Below, piece by piece: positions 49,601 through 59,200 of a stretch of DNA of 64,000 nucleotides (within the stretch, counting starts at the first letter, position 1; each line of letters begins with the position of its first letter). Origin of the DNA: Omphiscola glabra (lineage: Eukaryota; Mollusca; Gastropoda; Lymnaeidae). A program made the position numbers and the translations under genes. The stretch spans positions 10,856,307 through 10,920,306 of the forward strand of contig OZ024809.1 of assembly GCA_964017045.1 (NCBI GenBank). The letters run 5' to 3'. The notes under the pieces were generated by a model that was given only the letters and a program-made list of their open reading frames with translations, was not told the DNA's origin and ran no database searches.

Positions 49601-49805
49601 AACCCAAATGGTTGGCAGGCACTTCCACCTATAACAAATCATTCTACCTAACAACCCAAATGGTTGGCAGGCACTTCCACCTATAACAAATCATTCTACC
49701 TAACAACCCAAATGGTTGGCAGGCACTTCCACCTATAACAAATCACTCTACCTAACAACCCAAATGGTTGGCAGGCACTTCCACATATAAAAAATCACTC
49801 TACCT
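49601..49805. repeat. 52-bp tandem repeat, 4 copies
   Basis: The unit begins aacccaaatggttggcaggc. It lies in the probable 3' UTR or flank of the GPCR gene. Confidence 0.96.
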
Positions 49806-49862
49806 ACCATCACAGTCACGCCCATGTCACTACAATTAATGTTCCATCTGAGAGGTCAAGAA

Positions 49863-50225
49863 TCACGCCGATGAAAACCTGTCTCCCTGTGACCTATCAG
49901 TCTCTAAATTCAGGTTTACATTGGACCCCTTCGACGGGGTTCTCCCTGATGTTGGCACACGTACGCCGCTGGGAGGTCCGAAAATTGCGGTATCACATCC
50001 AGGGGCGTCACCGCTGGGGTAGAAATTAGCAGACTGAACGCGACTCGAGCTGGCCGTAGTGGCGATCGTGTCCAGCCTACTTGTGGCGTTCATGGATCCG
50101 CCCACGACATTGGAGGTTGTGGAGATGAGATTAACAGCGGCGTAGATCTTGGGGACGTAGAGGAACACGAGAGCCACTGTGTGGTTGACCAGTAGGGACA
50201 GGGACAGCAACAAGGTCTTGAGATA
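49863..50225 (-). CDS. GPCR last exon (TM7, tail, stop)
   Basis: The exon reads YLKTLLLSLSLLVNHTVALV, then FLYVPKIYAAVN and an 85-residue polar tail ending DRFSSA-stop. The usual S-S/A-V before TM7 is NHTVA here. No Homer-type or PDZ-type ending is obvious. Confidence 0.93.
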   Translation of the reverse strand, partial: YLKTLLLSLSLLVNHTVALVFLYVPKIYAAVNLISTTSNVVGGSMNATSRLDTIATTASSSRVQSANFYPSGDAPGCDTAIFGPPSGVRVPTSGRTPSKGSNVNLNLETDRSQGDRFSSA

Positions 50226-53200
50226 CTGTGGAGGAGAGACAAGGGGAGGCAACTGAGAAAATAATATATTTGATAAATGTATACGTTATTATCTCCCTTT
50301 GATAGAAGATCTTTCAAATACTTAAAAGGTTGAATATTTCAAAAACATTTTTTTTTTAAATATATATTTTTTTCTTTTTTAAACACGCTTTTCCAGAAAC
50401 GGAATAAAATGTATCAAATAAATCTCCCCTAGACTTCAGACTTGCTACAGTCATTTTTTTTAAATGTCATTTTTATTTTATTTTTCTTTTATTTTCTACT
50501 TTCATGTATTAAAATTGTAATATTTAAATTATCAAAAAAGTTAGAATTATTTACTTTTTTTTACAAAAAAAAAGCACCTAATGCTAAGAACATCTCCGGT
50601 TAAAGGGACTTAACTCACATGACCTAGGCACATAGCTTAAAAGAAGTTCTGAGCCCAACCACCCACCCGGTCACTCGTCGAAGCAGACGCGGTCAACCAT
50701 GATAATTTGTGAGACAGCGTCAGCGCGCCTCCGTCGTCGTCCAGTCGTTCACCAGGTGAACGCAGCACGAGAAATAGTAACGCACCATCGACACATCTAC
50801 TCGCAAGAAGGAAATGCGAGTAGAGAGATCGCGTACAAAAAGGTCAAATTGCGCTTTTTTTATCCATAACAAATGATTATATAATTTTTTGTGTGATGTC
50901 AAATTCTTAATTAAGGATAAGCCGTACAATTGAAATAGCAGCAAACAAGTCAAATAGTGGGGAACAAGCAAAATAGCAGGGAACAAGTCAAATAGCAGGG
51001 AACAAGTTAAATATTAGCGAACAAGTCAAATAGCAGCAAACAAGTTAAATTGCAGCGAATAAGTCAAATAACGGGGAATAAGTGAAATGGCGGGCAACAA
51101 GTGAAATAGCAGGGAACAACTCAAATAGCAGGTTACATGTCAAATAGCAGGTTACATGTCAAATAGCAGGTTACATGTCAAATAGCAGGTTACAAGTCAA
51201 ATAGCAGGGAAGAAGTCAAATAGCGAAAAACAAGTGAAATAGCAGGGAACAAATCAAATAGCAGGAAACACGTCCAATGTCAGAGAACAAGTCAAAATCA
51301 AATGGGACTAGTCAAATAGCAGGAAACACGTCCAATGTCAGAGAACAAGTCAAAATCAAATGGGACTAGTCAAATAGCAGGAAACACGTCCAATGTCAGA
51401 GAACAAGTCAAAATCAAATGGGACTAGTCAAATAGCAGGAAACACGTCCAATGTCAGAGAACAAGTCAAAATCAAATGGGACTAGTCAAATAGCAGGAAA
51501 CACGTCCAATGTCAGAGAACAAGTCAAAATCAAATGGGACTAGTCAAATAGCAGGAAACACGTCCAATGTCAGAGAACAAGTCAAAATCAAATGGGACTA
51601 GTCAAATAACAGGAACCAAGTAATATTCAAGGCAATGAGTAAAAGAAGTTTTTTTTTTAAAGTTCAGAATCCTTAGTTTGCTGACAACCTAATCAATCTC
51701 TGCCTCTATTTCAACTAAATTGTCCAGACCACTATAACTACCTGTCGGACCACTAGGCCTACCTGTCGCCCTGCCGTGAAGTATGTCGGTATGAAAGCCA
51801 GCCAAATTATTAACGTGGTGTACACACACAGGCTGATGAATCTGGACTCGTTGAAATTATCTGGCAACTTCCGGGTTTTGAAGGCGAACACAGAACACAG
51901 AAACACGAGGACCAGGTTGTAGGCCAGGAAGGAGCTCAACCCGGGCAGTGTCCAGTTACAGCTTAACTCAACATCATTGTCTGTTGAGGAACAAGAAATA
52001 CAAAAATGTATGTATAAATATAAATAAATGAATAAATAAATAAATATATATATATGCAACAAATTATGGAAGCATGCCACACAAGTGGCCAGGGACAAGG
52101 GGCCATGGACAAGTGACCAAGGACAAGTGGCCATGGACAAGTGGCCAGGGACAAGTGGCCATGGACAAGTGGCCAGGGACAAGTGGTCAGGGATATCTGT
52201 TTTGAAAAACTGACCGAAATCATTTGTTCATATTTGAATGTATGTTACAACAGTGACCATAGATACCTGTTTTAACCACCTGGGTCAAGGACGCCGACGG
52301 TTTGTACAAGAAGGTCATAACGATGCATAAAATAAACTGAAACGAAAAGCAAAGGTTAAAGGTGAGACATGTGGTTTTAACCGCCCCCCCCCCCCCCCCA
52401 ACATGTGCATGTTTAGCAGGAAATTGTAACATTTGAATTGTTCTAAAATGTATATTTAAAAAAAAAAAAGGTAATTGCACGCTACTGGTCCCACTGTCGC
52501 TCACCCTAACCCGAACCCTAAATCTATCATAAACAAAGGGAAGTGACTCCCAATAAGGGGACCACAGAAGCACATTAGCCCAAAAAAAAAAATCTCTTGA
52601 CAGGGGCGGACGTAGTGCTTGTCTAATGGGGGAGAACAACTAAAAATTAAGTTATTTGAGTTTATATTAAATCAATCAGATACTTATTTTAGCATTTAAT
52701 TTATGTGTCAGTTTTTACTTTGATATCCTTGGTGGGGATGGGTGTTCGCGATCAGGACCTTGTGAAAGGGGAAGGGGGCACTCGCCACGGGCGCTAACAT
52801 CGGGCGGGAGGGGGATGCTTTAGATAGAACATAAATAGTTAATTAAATGGAAAAAAAAAAAAAAAGAAGCCTACGGACTCCACAAAGACAAGGGGCGCAT
52901 AAATCGTCTTTTTACTGGCCTGCCCCATACGGCACCTAATGTTCTTCTAGGCGGGCGCCATTTTCAGGATTCGCCCCGGGCGCTGCTTTTACTCGACACG
53001 GCCATGTTCGCAAAAAAAAGAAACAACCCCAACCCTCGCCCACCTGTAGTCCAACCCTAAGTCAGACTGTAGTCCAACCCTAAGTCAGACTGTAGTCCAA
53101 CCCTAAGTCAGACTGTAGTCCAACTCTAAGTCAGACTGTAGTCCAACCCTAAGTCAGACTGTAGTCCAATTCTAAGTCAGACTGTAGTCCAACCCTAAGT

Positions 53201-56200
53201 CAGACTGTAGTCCAACCCTAAGTCAGACTGTAGTCCAACCCTAAGTCATACTGTAGTCCAACCCTAAGTCAGACCGTAGCCCAACCCTAAGTCAGACCGT
53301 AGTCCAACCCTAAGTCAGACTGTAGTCCAACCCTAAGTCAGACTGTAGTCCAGCCCTAAGTCAGACTGTAGTCCAACCCTTAGTCAGACTGCAGTCCACC
53401 CCTAGCTCCCCCAGCCCCATAGTCGCCCCTCCTTTTTTTCGGTGGCGTCTGACGTGAACTATGATGCTGTGAACCTGGTCTTTGGGGTTGTATAGATGAG
53501 CTAGGATGTTATATACCTGAGCTAGGATGTTATATACCTGAGCTAGGATGCTATATACCTGAGCTAGAATGTTATATACCTGAGCTAGGATGTTATATAC
53601 CTGAGCTAGGATGTTATATACCTGAGCTAGGATGTTATATACCTGAGCTAGGATGTTATCTATCTGAGCTAAGATGTTATATACCTGAGCTAGGATGTTA
53701 TCTACCTGAACTAGGATGTTACATAGCTGAGATAGGATGTTATCTATCTGAGCTAGGATTTTATCTATCTGAGCTAGGATGTTATCTATCTGAGCTAAGA
53801 TGTTACATACCTGAGCTAGGATGTTAAATAGCTAAGATAGGATGTTATATACCTGAGCTAGGATGTTAAATAGCTGAGATAGGATGTTATATACATGAAA
53901 CAGGATGTTATAGGCCTGAAATATGATGAAGTGCACCTGAGCTATGATGGCTTAACTATGATGTTACACACCTGAAATGCGATGGTGTGTAACTGAACTA
54001 TTATGTAGCATACCTGAATAGTAATGAGCAGTGCTGAGAAGACTATTTGAGACTTGGGACTGATGAGCTTGACCCGACCTTTGGCCTTTTTACCACTGTG
54101 AAATATTCTGTGAATGCGAATTGTCTTGTGTGGGAGAGAAATGAAATATTTGTCAGATGTTAGGCAAGTGATTGACAAGAGACAGATGTAATCATGTAAT
54201 TGACAAGAGACAGATGTAATCATGTGATGGACAAGAGACAGATGTAATCATGTGATTGACAAGAGACAGATGTAATCATGTGATTGACAAGAGACAGATG
54301 TAATCATGTGATTGACAAGAGACAGATGTAATCATGTGATTGACAAAAGAGAGGTGTAATCATGTGACTGACAAGAGACTGATGTAATCATGTGATTGAC
54401 AGGAGACAAATTTAATCATGTGATTGACAGGAGACAGATGTAAGCATAGCGTATTACCAAGTTAAAGAAAAATTTACGAAGAGCATTATAAAGCTAAAAA
54501 TACGGATTAATGGATAAATGGATATAGGATTGTTGGTTTATAGAACAAACACAAGAATGTGTAGAAAATATTTTGATGTATAGATTAACGAGCGATTCGA
54601 AAGATGAATTCATTACTCATGATGAATGGATGGATGAACCCATGAATAAATGCAAAATGTAAAATATATATGTCATCTCACTGTATATTTATATGATTAT
54701 AAAAGTTACCATGCATGGGTATAAATCTATGTAAGTGTAAATGAGTTTTTCTCTGTTTATAAAAATGGATATATAGCTTGATATATATATATATATATTC
54801 TGTATAGGTATAATATGGATGGATACACGATTGGATATTTACCTTTACCAGTAATGGAGCGTAGAGCCATGTAAAGCTCAGACAGTACATGAAATATGAA
54901 GCCACACAAACACCGTCCGTGGGTTTAACATTGAGTACCGGCATGGTGAGGTAGCCTTAGGGACAGACAAGAATGTACAAGTACTGGCATGGTGAGGTAG
55001 CCTTAGGGACAGACAAGAATGCTTTTTAGCTTGAGTACCGGCATGGTGAGGTAGCCTTAGGGACAGACAAGAATGCATTTTAGCTTGAGTACCGGCATGG
55101 TGAGGTAGCCTTAGGGACATACAAGAATGCTTTTTAGCTTGAGTACCGGCATGGTGAGGTAGCCTTAGGGACAGACAAGAATGCATTTTAGCTTGAGTAC
55201 CGGCATGGTGAGGTAGCCTTAGAGACAGACAGAAATGTAGTTTAGCTTGAGTACCGTGATGGTAAGATAGCCATGGGGATAGACAAAATCTGAGTCTATG
55301 GTGGAAAGATCAGGGTGTCAATACATCGACACCGTCAATTGAAAAAATAGGAGACTGTTATAAAGCAGTGGTTCTCAACCTTCCTAATGCCGCGACCCTA
55401 ATCCCGCAAGCTGTGTCGACCCCCAAGCACAAAATTATTTTAGTTGCTACTTCATAACTGTTAGTGTATGCGTTTTCCGATGGTCTTAGAAAGAGTCATT
55501 CGACCCCCAAAGGGGTTGCGAAACACAGGTTGAGAACCGCTGGTTTAAAGTCTAAGATGGCTTAATGAAAATGTAAAAGAGTGATTTAATGTTAAGATGG
55601 TTTCAAGAAACAACACATTTTTTAAAAACTGTGTGTTAGAAAGCCAACATTGCACTTTAAAAAGAATAAATGTATAATTATTGAAAGGTTTGTAAGAAGA
55701 AATACAAAATATCCCATCGCTAGGGGTCCAACATATCCGAGCGCTAAGGGTCCTACATATCCCAGCGCTATGGGGTCCTACATATCCCAACGCAAGGGGT
55801 CCTACATATCCCAGCGCTAAAGGGTCCTACAGATCCCAGCGCTTAAAGGTCCTACATATCCCAGCGCTAAAGGTCCTACATATCCCAGCGCTAAAGGGTC
55901 CTACATATCTCAGCGCTAAGTGGTCCTACATATCCCAGCGTTAGGAGTCCTACATATCCCAGCGCTAGGAGTCCTACATATCCCAGCGCTAGGAGTCCTA
56001 CATATCCCAGCGCTAGGCGTCCTACATATCCCAGCGCTAGGGGTCCAAAACATCCCAGCGCTAGGGGTCCTACCTATCCCAGCGCTAGGGGTCCAACATA
56101 TCCCAGCGCTAGGGGTCCAACATATCCCAGCGCTAGGGGTCCTACATATCCCAGCGCTAAGGGTCCTACATATCCCAGCGCTAAGGGGTCCTTTCATAAA

Positions 56201-59200
56201 TGTCGTGCTATTTGGAGGTTTATTTTTAACCACCCTGAATAATTAAAGAAAAAATATAATAAAATCATCACATATTTGTAACACAGCTTAGAGACTTGTA
56301 TCAGACAACGTAAAAATTCGTGTCCACCACAACCATCACCACAACCATCACCCCCACCATCACAACCACCACCATCCCCATCATCACCATCACCACCCCC
56401 ACACCTATTTTTTAGACGTGTAATGCCATTTATGGATGGTCGCTAATTACTTTAGTGAATGGATCAGCCCCAAAATGGTGAACAGATACAGCTACCCTAC
56501 AGCAAACAGCAAAACAGCTTTCTCGCTACAGCAGTAAAAAACCGAGACAGCATACCCGCTAACAAACAAACAGCTTACCCGTTAACACGGCAAACACCTG
56601 AAGACTGCTCAGCTCTTTACTGGACGCCTTGATGACCTTCGCGTCACGGTGCTGGACGTAAGCGATGATCACCATGGCAACACCCACGACGCCGGCGACG
56701 GACAGGGTCAGGCACAGAACGACCAGGGGGTCACCGATCTCCGGGTAGTCGGGTTCGATGGGGTCACATGACGTATAGTTAGACTGGGAGATGTTGTTGA
56801 ATTAATTTATGTTGGAGGTTTAATGCTGGATTGTGAAACAGAGCTTTCTCATTTCTGTGAGACATTCAGGGGTACAAATATGTTATGGTTATTGTTTTTG
56901 TAGGTTTTATTGTTGTTGTCATTGTTGTTGTTGTTGCGTCTGCTCTATCGTTGGGCAGAGTGTGGTTGGAAAAAAAAAGCAGGGCGTTATAACACCTGGA
57001 GGGTCAAGGCAAGAGATGGGGGTGTTAAAGAGTTCCCAGAAATCCCTGTTCGGCGAAGAACGACACAACCTTGAAGTCAGGTTTCCATGGAAACGGCGTT
57101 CTGATGACGTCAATTATAATACACAATCTTTAACGACTGTGTCAACTTCTATACTCCTGGATTGGATCATTCATCAAGTTCTCCCACTATTTCAATCATT
57201 AGTGAATAACTCAAGTCCTTTTAGTAAATATAACTTTAATTATCAGGAACACAAGGCACACATCTCTCTTCTCTAAGGTTCTACGCCATAACTATTCAAC
57301 ATCCTCTTGTCCAACCGCCATCTACCTTCCACTATAACAACTCAACTACCAAAACTAATTCGTCACTTCCCCTACCCAAATACGTCATAACATTCTCGCA
57401 CCATATACAACGCTACACCTATACTCTCTAACTAAACATGTTTTACGTACAAACACATAACTACATTGATTTCATACCCTTGACAGACTGTATTTGTCTC
57501 TCCTTGACACGATAAGCAAGTACAACAGGAAGTGGATGTTTTCTTACCCTGACGTCTGGCCACGTGAAATCTGGACAAGGGTTGCAGTCGGTGTTGTCTC
57601 TGACCAGAATTTCATTGTTACGGCAGCGGCGGCACTCCCAGCAACACACCTGGTCCTTCTTGATGACGAACTCACCTGAGAACACAGAGGAAAAATTTCA
57701 TTAGTTGCAGCCACACAGCTTAAACATGTCATTAGATCCAGCCATACAGGCAACACCTTTTATTAGATCTAGCCATACAGCTTTGTCAATGAGATAAATC
57801 AAGATTTGTTATGGAAGTATAATACCCTGTAGATCAGTGTCTCCTAAACGTTTCGAAATTGCACCAGTTATCCGGTGCCTGATTGACTAATATTTTTCTC
57901 TTTTCTTTTTTGACCCCACATACTATTGTGGCGTGTCCAGACCTGTAGTCTGTGTAGGTAGTGTCCAGACAATAGTCAACCCGTAAGGGATGATGGCGTT
58001 GGTTTTATGACCTAAGACCAACTGACCAAACAAAGTGTCAAGCTTGTCAGATTGCCCGCGACGGAATGGCAGCGTTGGTTTATGACCTATTACGCGGTGT
58101 GTTACATAAGAAGGGGATTGGGGCCCTGTGAACTTGGGACCTATAAAAGGGACAGTAGGACGGGACTAAGCAGGACTGAGCCGGGGAGAACTCAGCCGGG
58201 GAGAACTCAGCCGGGCAGGCAGGTGGTCAGACGGGAGTAGAGAGGGACCGTGACAGTCGGAGTTAAGTACGACAGAGAGAGCGAGAGAAAGTGAAGCAAA
58301 GGATAAGACAAATAAATGTTCAAGGACTATTACAAATGTTGAGTTGTATTCATTAGTGCAGTACGAGTGAGCAAGGCCAAGGTTATCAACCAGATAAATT
58401 AGTCAGATAATCAGAGACGACGCAAGGTTCTCTACACTATTAGTGTTGTGATATCCTTCAACGCTATGCTCGCCGACCGGTGCCGGTCCACGATGGCCAC
58501 TTTGGGCAGGGGTCGGCGGAATGTGCTAAATTACGCCCAAACGGGGTTGAAATAATAATTCTCCGCATAAAAAGATTCAAGAAACCGTTTTGAATTAAAA
58601 ATAGTCTATGGATTTTTATTTCACGTTTAGAAGGGGGGGGGGTTTAACATAACATCCGCAAAGGCAAATATATTTTGGGGTAATGGATAAACGATTTTGC
58701 CAACACCAGACTTTTGGGAAACACTGCTTAGGATAACTTTACCGCAAATGACAGGAAGCAGTGCACTTTAGACATTAATGCATAATTGTAGGAGTACCAT
58801 ATCACCCATGCAAACTATCCCCCCCCCCACCCTTTCTCTGTTCTCCAGCCCTTTTAAGCTTGACCGAGACAAACAGCGCGGCTTTCACTACGTACCTGGC
58901 CCGAAAGGCAGGCTGCACACTGACCGAGACAAACAGAGCGGCTTTCACTACGTACCTGGCCCGAAAGGCAGGCTGCACACTGACGGAGACAAACAGCGCG
59001 GCTTTCACTACGTACCTGGACCACAAGACAGGCTGCACACTGAACGAGACAAACAGCGCGGCTTTCACTACGTACCTGACCCACAAGGCAGGCTGCACAC
59101 TGAACGAGACAAACAGCGCGGCTTTCACTACGTACCTGACCCACAAGGCAGGCTGCACACTGAACGAGACAAACAGCGCGGCTTTCACTACGTACCTGGT

